A program made the translations under genes and the position numbers. A stretch of DNA of 64,000 nucleotides from Cellulomonadaceae bacterium (GTDB taxonomy: Bacteria > Actinomycetota > Actinomycetes > Actinomycetales > Cellulomonadaceae). The stretch lies in the NCBI GenBank assembly GCA_031256435.1, contig JAIRQO010000048.1, positions 1-64,000 on the forward strand, written 5' to 3'. Under the pieces are notes generated by a model. The model had not been told where the DNA came from, ran no database searches, and saw only the letters and a program-made list of their open reading frames with translations. Positions within the stretch are counted from its first letter, which is position 1, and every line of letters starts with the position of its first letter. This document shows positions 31,401-35,834 of the stretch, piece after piece.

Positions 31401-34288
31401 ATCCACACGGTCACTGGCTCGCCGCCCGGAGTCACGTAGAGGTCACCCGAAATGGTGGCGGCGAGTTTCTCCTCGGAATGTCCGTTGTCATTGTTGATGT
31501 AGAACTCGGCACCCTTGAGGTTCAGCGGCTTGCAATCCTGCTGCGTTTCCTGCGGCTGGAACGTGGTGTAGCAGTGGCTGTCCGCGTCCAGAGACACCTG
31601 CACGGCTCCCGCCAAACGGAAGGAGTCATGGCGTTCGGTGAAAATGGTGTGCGTCACGGTGATCGGCGCACCCTCGCCTGGCCGCGCCCACACGGATGAT
31701 GTGGACGTGTCAATGTGCCAGGTGAACCACGTGTCCTGGTGAACACCCTCCACCTCAAGATCATCAATGGTGGGCGCCCACTGGTAATGCGTGGGGAGGT
31801 AGGACGCGCTGCCGTTGTTACCGTCTTGGAATGCTTTCCCGACGATGCTGCCTACGGCAGCAAGGTTGTGGGGCCCCGCTCCCCCGGCGTTGACGATGGC
31901 AATGTGCGTACCGCGTGATTTGAGGGCGTTGGCCGCGTAGATGGCCGCTTCCACATCGGCAAACTGGGTTTCATTGGCCCAGCCTTCCGGGGCTCCCGTG
32001 AAGGTGACGGGATCGCCCGAGGGGAAGAACACGGCCAACTTGGCGGCGCCTTGGCTTGCCTGGGTAAGGAGGGCATCCCAATTCGTCGAACCGCCAGATT
32101 CTGCGCCGGTGACGGCTTTGACGGCATCGTCATAATCGGCCTGCGAGCGCATGGGCTGGCTGTATACCTGCTGCGTGCCCCCGCCGTTCTGGATGATGAT
32201 GGTCACCGTGGCGTGCGAGCCCTGGAGTTCCTTGAGCCACTCGAGGGCCGGGGCTTTGGCGGAGGCGTTCTGGGTGAGGTCCAGGAGGAGGGACACGGAT
32301 TGCTTCTGGGCCCACGTGTTGGATGTTGCCCACGGCGTGGGCGGGTTGCTGGCCGACGCGGCGAACGCGCCGAGCGAACCGCCGTTGTCCAAGGACATGA
32401 ATGTGGAGGTGCAGGCTTCGTCGAGAATAGCAGCGTCAGCGATGGCACCGGTACAGTGGAGGCTGCCGACGTCCTCAAAGGTGTCCGTGAAGGTGTACGG
32501 CGTGGGGGCGCCGCCGATGTCCAGGGTGGTGGGGATGGTGTAGCCGCCTGGGGCGGTGCCTGCGGACAGTTGCCACATGCCGGGTACGTGGTGCCAGTAG
32601 ACGTCTGCGACGCCTTGCTCGGCGGGGCCGGTATCACAGTCCTCGGTGTCCGTGGCGCACGTGACCAGGCCGGTGGTGAAGTTCACGTCCGGGCCGGGGA
32701 TGGACAGGCGGAGTGGGACGTCGTTGAGGCCGCCGGTGGCGAGTGGGAGTGATGTGGCCACTGCCGCTTTGACACGGGCCCAGAGCGGGGTGCCCACGCT
32801 CGCGGTGGCCGCGGCTGAGTTGGTGGCGTTGGTGGCGGGGTTGAACGGATCAAAGGTGGCACTAGCCGGGTTGGGGATGCCGGTGACGTCCACCCACCAC
32901 GCCGTGTTGGTGTACTCGTTGGGCTCGGCGGCGAGTTTCTTGGGACCGGCCAGGGTGGTGGTGTACGTGAAGGTGGTGGGCGGTGCATCCGCTTGGGCAA
33001 CGCCGATGTACGTGGCCGTTGCGGGAGGGTTGGCCTCGTTGTCCAGGACGGCAATGCGGCGGTTGGTGATGGCGGAAGCGTCAGAATCGAGCCAATCCTG
33101 CTCGGCACTGAGGATGGTGGTGGTGGCGGGGGTTTCTGGGGTTTCGCCGCCGGGGGTTTCGACCGTCGCGCCATCTGGCGCTGGCTCAACCGCCCGGGGA
33201 TCGCTCCAGATGACTTCCACGGTGTCTTCGCGGTCCAGGGTGGAGTCCTCGGGGTCCAACGCGCAGGTGAAGGTGAACTCTGCATCACTGAGGGCGGGGA
33301 TGGTGGCGCCAGTGGCGGGGAAGGGTTCTGGTTCCGTGGTTACGCCGCTGGGGGTTTCGACCGGCGCGCCTTCCGGCGCTGGCTCAACCACCCGGGGATC
33401 GGGGTCCTCGGCAGGCGGGGTTGGCTCACCTGACGGATCGGGGGTTTCGTCGCCGTCTGGGGTTTCGCCTCCTGGGTCCCGTTCAGGTGCAGTTGCCGGG
33501 AGGAACCATTGGCAGGCTACATCGTCGGAGGAGAAATCGACGATGCGGAAGGACTCTACGGTGACGGAATCCTCGTTGGGGTTGGTCACCGTGGCCGTTC
33601 CGGAGAGGGTGCGTTCGGTATCCGTGACACCAGCCGGTGTGACGGTGACGCTGAAGGGAACCTCGGCGGTGAAGGGCGGCGTGGCGGTGGCGCTTGCGGG
33701 GACGGTGTCCTCGGGGCCGGTCTTCTCGATGTCCCAGTGGTACTCACGAGTCAGCGCCCAGGTAGGAGTGACAGCAACCGTGGGTGGGAGCAGGGCAGGC
33801 GGGTCCGGCTCCGGGTCAGGCTCGGTCGGTTCGCAGCCTTCCTGCTCGCCGCCCTCACCGTCGCCCAGTTCAAGGTCCTCACACGGGTCCAGGCCCTCAC
33901 CTTCCACGGCGTCCGTGGCGGCCAGGATTCCTGCGGGTTCGCCCAGGTTCTGGCCCGTTTCCAACAACGGGGTGCGCGGCTGTTTCGTCGCAGACGGAGA
34001 GGGTGACGGCGATGGCGATGGTGACGGGGAGGGTGCCACATCAGGCGAGGGCGAGGGTTCCGGGGTTGACGGGGGCGCGGATTGTTGTTGCTCTGGGGAG
34101 GCGCCGGGATCGCCGAGGGCGTCAGCGTTGACCTGGACGGACCAGGCCGGGCCCAACACCATGGTGGCGGCAACCACGGCAACAATGGAGGAGGAGAATC
34201 GGGACGGGCGGCCGCGCGTGAACACGGAAAGGCCACGCTGCCACGGCGCTTGACGCGCGCGTGACGTGCCCGATCCGCCTCGTTGCAC
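10445..34288 (-). CDS. Giant secreted repeat protein (7947 aa), putative adhesin
   Basis: A single open frame of 7947 codons from GTG 34288, which has GGGAGG 6 nt upstream. Seen in order: basic N-terminus and signal peptide (about residues 28-57, ending VNADA); Pro/Ser linker (about 65-100); a beta-rich region; a vWA-like domain around 660-870 whose MIDAS is degenerate (LLLDLTQNAS instead of DxSxS) but keeps GGSTNWDAL; then eight large tandem modules marked by DRPPF/L, Y-x-V/E-D-F-x-W and TNPNxW motifs; a Gly/Ser linker made of repeat boxes (about 7727-7783); Pro-rich stretch; and a final membrane helix (IAFAALLVALGLVSW) with an RTRR tail. No LPxTG is visible, so anchoring is probably by the helix. 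Surface adhesion or cell-cell contact is inferred from architecture. Confidence 0.88.
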   Translation of the reverse strand: MQRGGSGTSRARQAPWQRGLSVFTRGRPSRFSSSIVAVVAATMVLGPAWSVQVNADALGDPGASPEQQQSAPPSTPEPSPSPDVAPSPSPSPSPSPSPSATKQPRTPLLETGQNLGEPAGILAATDAVEGEGLDPCEDLELGDGEGGEQEGCEPTEPDPEPDPPALLPPTVAVTPTWALTREYHWDIEKTGPEDTVPASATATPPFTAEVPFSVTVTPAGVTDTERTLSGTATVTNPNEDSVTVESFRIVDFSSDDVACQWFLPATAPERDPGGETPDGDETPDPSGEPTPPAEDPDPRVVEPAPEGAPVETPSGVTTEPEPFPATGATIPALSDAEFTFTCALDPEDSTLDREDTVEVIWSDPRAVEPAPDGATVETPGGETPETPATTTILSAEQDWLDSDASAITNRRIAVLDNEANPPATATYIGVAQADAPPTTFTYTTTLAGPKKLAAEPNEYTNTAWWVDVTGIPNPASATFDPFNPATNATNSAAATASVGTPLWARVKAAVATSLPLATGGLNDVPLRLSIPGPDVNFTTGLVTCATDTEDCDTGPAEQGVADVYWHHVPGMWQLSAGTAPGGYTIPTTLDIGGAPTPYTFTDTFEDVGSLHCTGAIADAAILDEACTSTFMSLDNGGSLGAFAASASNPPTPWATSNTWAQKQSVSLLLDLTQNASAKAPALEWLKELQGSHATVTIIIQNGGGTQQVYSQPMRSQADYDDAVKAVTGAESGGSTNWDALLTQASQGAAKLAVFFPSGDPVTFTGAPEGWANETQFADVEAAIYAANALKSRGTHIAIVNAGGAGPHNLAAVGSIVGKAFQDGNNGSASYLPTHYQWAPTIDDLEVEGVHQDTWFTWHIDTSTSSVWARPGEGAPITVTHTIFTERHDSFRLAGAVQVSLDADSHCYTTFQPQETQQDCKPLNLKGAEFYINNDNGHSEEKLAATISGDLYVTPGGEPVTVWIGEEWDGSVWKKLSNDDFQIDVKVDTEENPSTKFTARAKWSLDSGLDGSEDTVDSENALADSHGGVDSDGDAGFESFDLTDSTATLNTDCTELNAADSAAPGNEASGCALDGEVLEAFGLVGKDNAIKRSYTLRLGDVAALNASVRAPDGGDYIVGKKTADGEGQVNTWTSKATLITSGLDVITDRSRYYSDDAPACPVAHGEPAEPEGDGSEPPEGEESELPEGDESEPPETPAPSLTEGDCQSTATNPQPRKQAVHTGKSLTFDVTSAWKLVRDYQWELTKEAKDVTARPTAVTSAEGYQAPVFSAAPEPIDAALRAVLDPTTLNQAAVDYRLTLAPGITVDTSRTLLGRVTVANPNTADHPAASVTATVQRLDSEDNPMQCGWGTTPAAAAEAAASTATQKTSTTVSLARNSVAPPLYFACPRETAMSGIPLPLYASEEDQVLVTWDPAVARSHADVPGRAFTPPADDVFPTEDQARLTVPTQEKNWWEADDSAGNNPESWWPGSTSVITYRKVTLLDDKTTGGVGVVPCAVSGDCTAEDYTVEWTDEGDQEIAARQVILGDFIGTPTIDTTYRLSHNAANDLWQTRQYINHAWVIDSGNGATPATFAATPGAKHHQATTVTIKPAPVHDLRAMATISGIVNGEGVSALAGGYVRTGEFLVTTVTVYNTGNRDASLTQLQATIPPGLELAQVDLPLLGTISGGWAVTTPSTFTPGTFPVSTSTSGVFTPGTKGTPTPATLTFTPSTPVTVTSGTSSIPAKILLVLKVVDPGYVTADLKAYTTGSGSAEGIGGLDLTQDIVITGALGGLDYTQLQDAALQDIGQAGVLEDNVPANNASPQLATPHNVYLDWNVGWNLTPTHTLDYTWSLGKSVTGRHPGIFRPDEFDASTFTCKDLEDPTCSAGLQPPGLSPANAANQLSSPGQGAWFEYVLTANVETRTETWSLTCDSTITVTNQNPVYKSLVGAEVLIDGTSWVVLNSSHSVMRGGITGASGPTATYTLAPGWCEQTGATKLGTNTTIPHWWIRNTDNRDGASAAANAHPTQGDAGTASVQVILPNLRQVSQAAKQAEGTTTAPFPAVSNAPGDATLTGATAHIADDYTGFATAHCADPLPSAPCIGEPADTVVLTAEAVWQGRTAIEFPYAQLVGSEDSSDEASTSTKGSTTGVTPENQAEGTAYLFDTGAALTPQVCRSTATLGAVECAAHKDSVTATVTTGQSLLVAKTVVPTLTRTFSDWTATQTLTGDPIKEGDQQGLTTFPLAASATPGHFEDSDWQVQGDITVTNPNNWPVETDIVHALNLAGGTCTLTASTPEGSPEPASSGAELKAVETIPARVGTTKGSLAVHYDCLFDDYPDKYVGTSTADIAWKQYDAHSGTDAADANSHVTDPVHEVFTDLTHESWIVKPVDGTVQLWSVGTDTTERDAKAIVTATSPSIVTATSTKHSVGFVSADITCDTANANIPLSSQDPFWCVSGGQPGRRVPVALATPYQGASPVPYTATLQAPGKGAPNECGYRSVDGAATLVNATACAPDATIAGDGLSPEVLNGNPLNFNSAAFRVDAQPVGGTYNATFGGTAYTALPYTASNTASVLATTNQDLTVYDRPPFGTAILAEPTRPSPLVTSAHYNVDFTWGVTHQVACDPLAAAENDLAVPGGLTRCQSSGTLGEWTPTDGPWADWTSRRTVPGTPVPFDYRTIISPSTTHSPVTVTGRIEFTNHAATALETRFLDVQVCRVVEGAVTDCRTRRNALPAAQQTASSKHELAFNPTTVTTIAGVSYPAIAPGATSLLTYTATFPTDATDTADYRVTVLYSGTEQATPTRDAVRVAAGQDTPEGKSSVLRTTSRADVWASNADPEFLASDSVLASQREANAVHLHGDLLRCDADYVHFESDAACEVTQPLPAGAHRIPGLKIIDYTLTRGSDLTAPRVFKEYPTATTLWADSSLGTLAHCVGSRCTATAVAKVITGQEISVSDITMTPTMTRTFSGWGVGLTAEGVSAEKPAGITEKEGYADSTSPTGLPAGAAAFPLTTTVTPPSFVDSNWALDGVITVANPNNWAVDAAMDPFLSFSSGFKPFECTFTPAASAATPVWPAGTTYTGMPNPSESNPSESILLSVPKSPTAPYEVSGAANTLSPGTTTVAYHCEYTGALDEDGEFALPATLQDDLVGALNVALHWDNPTDANTNGTADSVERAVAAHSTATVDTTAIHHFCPSRAEALNTLSACQDFWHVTPVHGEVSITRSADDASTFGSVIAPTYLPATTALGYVQATADIFDAGVTTPQAHYSASALTTSPISTSVSAYVANGKVGTTSTTPPVYTTTVTAPRAGKPGWEITSSSQRVTLGASGHEVAPTADLALHVQDRPPLEVADTILATGTHHEDFDWTISNEITTVITGADTTSGTSQLTAAQLGGRAIQLVKPGENATFRYLTLVTPTRQQEPVQVSGSLTMTNPANTALRLSDLRIFIGDGIAEDVLAVLTGDPVIEPGATVTVSFTTVGATSHLPVEANLGNTVTVSLQVNGLNGADGYSSTSATKRCDITTEWDSAAWAACTERPMPPFATVSKASIQAARTVSNLTATVTHGFSGAAEFDGTHTVNADTILATAAGELNATACTDGLEAGATAESRAAVARGEHTCDGRYSVAFRADRGAFAPNTLQPDLPSTTASVAGDEHVYPSTATVAPLCGMYRVPAVLLNAAPVSPGCDDGPSATLAGWRPWSEVDSTRASDQQNATALNSAVNAFTVVGQNMTMPSTTVNPQVTRTFSQWDVTSAVDPAYPNSEDRPSPTPPGKASPTSPVENSWHQYGDADGLATYQLSATATPGRFDDSGHAITGHITVSNPNAWPVTVTPSISTDFRVDIDGPHASDNGMTCTYRKAATQEALVQDFTARVPGDPRAPLAAGARVPGSYTIEYRCELDLTFLQAVEPGPLGTAFKTTSTAAEAFYSGDFTIRIDWDATEAHSTASAVDNSTGTSPTNSVLPKDWAVIPVNGTVQIWHQNGQVTPTKPVAIASATQNLTSVTDVTLNTTTVDAVNVAVTPVTGATCGTGNGPPCIVADSSVAAQTGTDRSTLSVTLTAPGQGHPGWRATTAEQHVWLQYPAEPKTTPTAQVPVASAHALYVTAATPILLTVVDRNELALTALGLKSQATYRVDYSWALDKEIVSSPSGQLEALLLGARNIQLVRAGASGSALPGPALPGPAQNARFDYEVTATPTAVSRNLDVTGSFTVTNHATTPIPLLGGTYGGVHQENVSVTVDGYPVSDLWVCEGAGDVVPSDCQRAAAIGTAASAYAVQPGATVRVGYAVTINTPQTYFEDYLHHQRPEAFTSAYAAVEGQGAAAEGEEGEGTEGEGAEGEGAEGTGTEEEGTEGTGTEGHAEGIPVAVAISASKYEGDQSKFQDERIGLTSIARETTHQSVAVTDSFDEFDGPHAVDGDAVLAATDACGDHASIVESGGASLCIAEGTPAATPVARFAYSAWRGAVVPASEPSESEPAEPEPAEPEPTQPNSLYAYPNTATLTPTCLSSSSLACASGTRTAEAPTPVGTATQSADATAYVITGADLGVEISANPALNRQWVWSVAQSANPGVALEGSGEDEHGQRDFAMTVTAKPTGYTDSGWVISGDIALTNPNPWTVTATLDHAIAFPVPTGVAGESCTYLRGEDAVTNGKVSLPANGFDLSTGIASAPTSVVVHYTCEYTTLTAANYDATSTVTVTWDADEAHTEPASEDAPTLSTTSDSATIADGDTTIDGRSVDGDWAVTSRDAELAVTYRDQVRWGLTEGSVADPGITRSVTADGTPVAQGGEPVIARGTKALSGTSGKYTLTLQAPGQGVPGYAVTAFTSSVSLVSLDSTPALVTVCGTYANPADCVSTTALRVQDRPPFQPATDAGLDALWSNTAVYHEDFDWAVAKENASVRTWQRILPAIGITPGPGATFEYSITVTPTSQQEPIQATVALAVTNPAATALDLDYVTVKVAGVTATRSGAVDADAALDPEAVGVAYDPGTQVRGCTTSGCVPAGATAHVTYTVTLDRFQDYQAALDVDALDVEIAITGEKAEDAVDPAEIPLQDIERRTSDATAYLMDTYQDDLTASACSTEGGFTCVSGGDHDGAVVISADDVLAAGGEAVFTYSTRLDYSTTLGTAQTQGVYQGYRNAATVTTSGVDTNAQGNSTAGWTETSGQSVSPQVASNLTDDAWALAITGQPLSATATISNTTLVRTFSGWGVTLTTPDAVLQGGADGKNTFPLTATATAPTYLDSSWKLTGSVDVTNPNAWSVPATVLLDFDEFISHEPAATAPTCTFRAGAQVLTSNAVAPQPNAIVETTVEALTGGQQFTSVIDAWTANPSVNPAVSALQPGTTTVDFECEFSAKPHYEAELGVSVQWDQANAFYPSATSLGDAPAVAPTHADLQVTPEEWVPSSNNGISSGVMNGTVQITHSGGTSPNTPASTPLQTVTASVAIGDTLCDADHRTCPVLLDAPTVPYTVTLTAPGGGTPGSASTSETQTVTLVGDTAIPVVDGQPGETTTTLTSAAQPLRVYDRPPLTPAALAPSALNAAATYNVDFTWGVTKSVDDEPYAEASDGSGLPTQRVSPGTPGEFGLVTTATPTPAFGQVAVTGTVLLTNESETTQSLTEYLAVTVSEQSATWKAYAVCGTPAEPVACGSPVTEVEPGERVIVEFEHEVSVARAFIVGLGVTVDIVGYNDELVDHTSGVADYDLARVAMTVDPADVVRTTTHGTARLTDTDPQFCAEDDVPCALEEGTGKPSVTLDADAILCLPDYWFFHLNGAASIGEAVSGTLPEGVTTCTPARTVFTYTGLFGAALTAGQADNFTHYAQVVAGEMVTVDAVQAFVPDTAATATVTSTGQTVRVETGQEPTVAVQPPAASLDRVFAWQLDQTTSLTAQEGDAAGQATFPVTVTPTVTYSDEGWTVTGDMALTNPNQWTVHVTLTHALSSMTGGTCTFTSVAWEGLGAAAATEALAGLQATGTLTLPAASGAAQPLAATPVPVTVGYRCGFTSLSEALYAGLQSTASVAWEDATVTWDAVAKSSKGESSPSTVSVGTWSHRLISDQMTVTRLNESRAASGLDEHGTGSGSCAQGACTFIADDASASGGNAAAIPPVTGNALAVPATSLYSLTLTAPKAGVPTLCASVADGVLDRVCGAADGTPFAATASGTLASSSQVAARGTVADHVLDLSVFDRPPLIPALPAATGTFHEYFTWAVDKGVTWENSVADGHGGVKAIPGKGALVDYAVSVTPTSYPQGTIVTGTALVTNPAQTALSLAPVDLPVSAVTVGGHPVDALAAYAVADVVDGKPVAVAEPLLSLAPGASAVLVFTVDLGSFYALGSAQNGQPALASEGNLPVVVNIAGGYSTTSLLSLASIAAQRTTTGLTADLKDVFVDGALTGGESPVVEPAPEGVTVETPDAIPDWAKASLPSAAVTSGTGWQATLNADALLRDALVGDVRLAGTPSTTTTFTYPAVLGSALAHPAGNQAALVSNAVDLTPSGTAGRDPWACLEGNAACAAQIPAALAATTSTRVSTGRNLTVQETFNATVERAYTWTVEQEIDGYGPGVNAVQEAGADGKATFTVNAFASATFDDTGWAMSGTMAVSNPNPWPVTVTGVDIPEFDGLVRGDDYTVSCVLTAEGGTSSPSEEPSIPTDTTITVTVPASQVSGESEVPGTATVAYQCSVVFFDPPAFAGAGTYSGENTVAVRWKASEAASSGDSESDTTTFGFDDFIDTTPVNETASFSYVDTAGVSHPLCREVDSTSVCSLKATPGMARTPVGSYTRTLTAESVLNNGILLGTGSKTYAAPLYATGDNPTLHIADTPTSQTITIVDRPPFSVADKDVTVAGQYHVDYDWSVTQTVDRPTAFTRPGDPAEFEFTTTVIPTATAEPLTVSGQVTVVNPGKLPLSAEGLKVTVKGATPAQDVTATITSVIARALGETEDAEVEPTGDVPAGGSAVVTYSVTHASFAEYLDAKAALADGTLVVVVGNLGASEPAPQAELNLTGADVTRIVTDNTVTVDTVFDPRLGPQPAPPAVGDSHTWAELKEGERTLNGDAILAGAPDPETSLRAVTFSHTAYLGSTLEESGREDRELTARVTVPDRASGAPTTNRQGATELKAVTAVTVFTGTSLIVKETVLQELTRTYAWSIAPAVTPAFAGEVNPNVREGNPADGTADFDVELTVTPSHADSLWMLSGTIEVENPNAWDLKVTAMGPSSMGPVNCVFMDADGDTIEPGDSGVDNSVPVVVPGHTGSDHGSATLKYVCSFVDKPVYNGTSVVTITWEPADAYSADAAATDSLEVSAEEWVETPEEQSVEIAYLDQQDEWTALGIAVAGPAEFDDDGAAITTCSGGDAGVEPDVEPEDGEPGVEPGDGEPVGLEPALPTSCSFMVPTLTLTAPKNGAPGLGSTAFDVIASARGTDSGVVQAQESTMVTALDRAPFAAPRLVASGEYSVDFTWGLSKAVDQVRRDAVVGRGAPFAYTLTASATATASPLTISGTVDLVNPGTFPLDISSDTMAGSGAGGTGTAGSGAGTGGAGTGGAGNIGVTLGGIPAIITSITDPVTGDPVTEVHPGDSARVEFTETDARFARYVPGTASLAPSTASSAAGLVDVAVTVDGRDSAAASVPLSLATDVQRTTTNRWATLTDTFPEFGPNPSSQKDAVVLDADAILAATGTRATAGSVTGSTATSSTGTGATATHTETYSALRGAEIKAANTTKTYTNTATLTPSTTRPATQGTQSTAKATTQGNSVPAHPGSGLGAAMQVGSGLGAAAQVGSSHPGSGSGAAAQVGSSHPGSGLGAAAQVGSGSGASVLTSSVDVTVRAVAPTEDGEERVPGGSEDSHSHGPSDPSAPAPSNPGPGTPMPAAPSPTPSATPSTLAPTDSSGNNTVGPDDGASMFFTDDKASAGSPLMKHDGMGKAGAGKGLLGLDTSHPWHPMNIAFAALLVALGLVSWRTRRLIPATRTASDAPLKM
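10941..11103 (-). repeat. In-frame box repeats encoding a Gly/Ser/Ala linker
   Basis: Five boxes (ATCCGGACCC on the + strand) start at 10943, 10973, 11018, 11063 and 11093, spaced 30, 45, 45 and 30 bp. Read on the gene strand they encode HPGSGLGAAAQVGSS-type repeats. The box is the same as in intergenic arrays A2 and E, but the period has changed from 31 bp to multiples of three. Confidence 0.85.
12053..26591 (-). repeat. Tandem ~600-770-residue modules of the giant protein
   Basis: The conserved (V)xDRPP(F/L) marker, or its variants DRNEL and DRAPF, falls near 26587, 24306, 21995, 19757, 17773, 15793, 13868 and 12062. Module lengths from N to C terminus are therefore about 2281, 2311, 2238, 1984, 1980, 1925 and 1806 bp. 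Each module has a Y-x-x-D-F/Y-x-W start, a beta-sandwich with (T/S)NP, an xTFSxW segment and a TVTNPNxWxV segment. Confidence 0.8.
15123..15167. repeat. In-frame palindromic repeat in the giant gene, copy 1
   Basis: + strand GGGGTTTCGACCGTCACACC followed by TTCCGGTG and CTGGCTCAACCACCGG. On the gene strand it encodes VVEPAPEGVTVETP. Same family as the intergenic copies at 8487-8668. Confidence 0.8.
33152..33199. repeat. In-frame palindromic repeat in the giant gene, copy 2
   Basis: + strand GGGGGTTTCGACCGTCGCG, CATCTGGCG, CTGGCTCAACCGCCCGGGG. On the gene strand it encodes AVEPAPDGATVETPGG. Confidence 0.8.
33349..33397. repeat. In-frame palindromic repeat in the giant gene, copy 3
   Basis: + strand TGGGGGTTTCGACCGGCGCG, CTTCCGGCG, CTGGCTCAACCACCCGGGG. 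On the gene strand it encodes VVEPAPEGAPVETPSG. It lies 150 bp from copy 2, and a partial box CTGGGTCCCGTTCAGGTGCA follows near 33472. Confidence 0.8.
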
Positions 34289-34592
34289 TGTAGCCCTCCC
34301 TGCCGCACTGCCTGGTGACTCGCCGCGATGCAGGTGTGAGCCACGTCACACCACACCTCCGCACTCTTGATGGTAGGCGGGATGGCCGGTTCCTGCTTCA
34401 GAAAACGGCAAAACGCCCCGCAGAATCCGGAGAAATCTGACAATCCAGCAGATTTTGCCGCATTCCCGCAGGTCACTGCGACGATGCCGCTTTCTAACAA
34501 TCCTGTAACGGCGGGACGGGCGTTGCTGCGGCGGGTTGCGTTACTTGCGGGACGGGGTTGGAGGCCCCGCGGGTGTCACTGTGCGTGAAGCG
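34289..34592. other. Upstream region of the giant gene, no gene seen
   Basis: About 300 bp between the giant gene start and the first box of array B. It must contain the giant gene's promoter, and its middle (about 34380-34500) is less GC-rich than the surroundings, but I cannot assign boxes. No credible ORF or RNA is visible. Confidence 0.4.
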
Positions 34593-34833
34593 GTGGGCCC
34601 GGATCAGTGTGCCCAGATTCGTTGTGGGCCCGGATCAGTGTGCCCAGGTTCGTTGTGGGCCCGGATCAGTGTGCCCAGATTCGCTGTGGGCCCGGATGAG
34701 TGTGCATAGATTCGCTGTGGGTCCGGATCAGCCACCTAATGAGCGTCTTTGGGTGAGTAATCCGGGCCCACAACGTTCAGAGGCACCGCCATCCGGGCCC
34801 AGAAGGGGGGAAAGCACTGCCATTCGGGCCCAC
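34593..34833. repeat. Phased 31-bp box array B (most regular copy)
   Basis: Five forward boxes start at 34593, 34624, 34655, 34686 and 34717 (exact 31-bp period) with the spacer GTGTGCCCAGATTCG largely conserved. After the core (ACCTAATGAGCG, TTTGGGTGAGTAAT) three inverted boxes start at 34761, 34792 and 34823. The core interval is 44 bp. Confidence 0.9.
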
Positions 34834-34848
34834 GGTAGCGGCGACGAT

Positions 34849-35568
34849 TCAACTGTTGGCGCGGCGGCGGTCTATGGCCCAGAACAGGGTGGAAAGGAGT
34901 GCCACGCCCACGGCGATGGCAACGATGTAGATGGCCACCCACGTCCAGCCGATGTCATGGAAATCGAGGAAGAAGTACGGGAAGCGCACCGCGCGGCCTT
35001 CCAGGTCATGGGTGAAAACGTAGCCCGCAGCGTGGAGGGCGTAGGCAAAGATCACGTACACAATGGGGATGTCCATGGACAGGGGGATGTCTCGCGGGCG
35101 GATGGCGCCGGGACGCACGCACGTGAGGTAGAACGTGGTGAAGAGGATGGGCGTGGCCAAGTGCGTGGTCATATTGGAGAAGGTGACCAGCGGGTACTCG
35201 GAGACGGGGGCCAGGAGCGTCCAATAGGCCACGAGGACCAGGATGATGGAAGACGTTATATACATGGTCCAGCGTCGGAGGGTTGGCGAGGGGTTGGTTT
35301 GGGCTGGGTCCGGACTGTGGATGAGGGCAGGGTTTGATGCTGCTGAGATGGCAGGAGAAACTGGGTCACGTTCGTCGGGCTTCCTCATATGGATAGCCCA
35401 CAGGGCAAAGAGGACGGTGGCGGCAATATTCGTCCAGATGGTGAAATAGGCGAGGTTCCCCCAGCCATAGCCGCCGTCCTCCAGGGAACTGGCCAGGACG
35501 CCCGAGAGCCCGAGGAGGAATCCGAGGATGGCAAACGGCAATGCAACGCGACGATCGAACACAGGCAT
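34849..35568 (-). CDS. Pr6Pr-like (FAR-17a/AIG1-like) integral membrane protein
   Basis: 239 residues with about six hydrophobic helices (FAILGFLLGLSGVL, FTIWTNIAATVLFALWAI, a central SIILVLVAYWTLL, TPILFTTFYLTCV, IPIVYVIFAYALHA and WVAIYIVAIAVGVALL). The FTIWTN motif and helix spacing match actinobacterial Pr6Pr proteins, whose activity is not established; AIG1/ADTRP relatives hydrolyse fatty-acid esters. Start ATG 35568 is preceded by TACGTT at a 6-nt distance (possible leaderless start); the intervening GGAGGT touches the ATG, too close for an ordinary ribosome site. Flanked on both sides by box arrays. Confidence 0.65.
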   Translation of the reverse strand: MPVFDRRVALPFAILGFLLGLSGVLASSLEDGGYGWGNLAYFTIWTNIAATVLFALWAIHMRKPDERDPVSPAISAASNPALIHSPDPAQTNPSPTLRRWTMYITSSIILVLVAYWTLLAPVSEYPLVTFSNMTTHLATPILFTTFYLTCVRPGAIRPRDIPLSMDIPIVYVIFAYALHAAGYVFTHDLEGRAVRFPYFFLDFHDIGWTWVAIYIVAIAVGVALLSTLFWAIDRRRANS

Positions 35569-35616
35569 ACCTCCAACGTAATGGACGGCGGCACTCCCGG
35601 TCCCGGCACTGACGCC

Positions 35617-35764
35617 GTGGGCCCGGATCTGGGTACTCAGTCCCGCCGTGGGCCCGGATCAGGGTGCCCAGATTCGTTGTGGGCCCGGTTCAGCCACTTA
35701 AAGAGCCGCTTTGGGTGAGTAATCCGGGCCCACAACGTGGAGAGGCACTACCATCCGGGCCCAC
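35617..35764. repeat. Phased 31-bp box array C
   Basis: Forward boxes start at 35617, 35648 and 35679; inverted boxes at 35723 and 35754. All same-orientation spacings are 31 bp and the core interval is 44 bp, with CCACTTAAAGAG and TTTGGGTGAGTAAT. It lies between divergent genes (starts 35568 and 35835), so it may sit within their promoter region. Confidence 0.88.
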
Positions 35765-35834
35765 GGCGGTGGCGCCGATTCAGCCCTGGATGCGGCGCTT
35801 TGGCCTAGGCTCGACGAGAAAGGAGGTGTGACCC

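Noticed and set aside
11030..31699. Many long + strand frames (for example 11030-12385, 16202-17893, 30284-31699, 32646-34253)
   Set aside because: All lie antisense to the giant gene. High GC keeps opposite frames open; none has a recognisable domain or ribosome site.
34593..34833. CRISPR array
   Set aside because: The regular 31-bp spacing looks CRISPR-like, but the conserved box is only about 12 bp, spacers are partly conserved, orientation flips in the middle and there are no cas genes.
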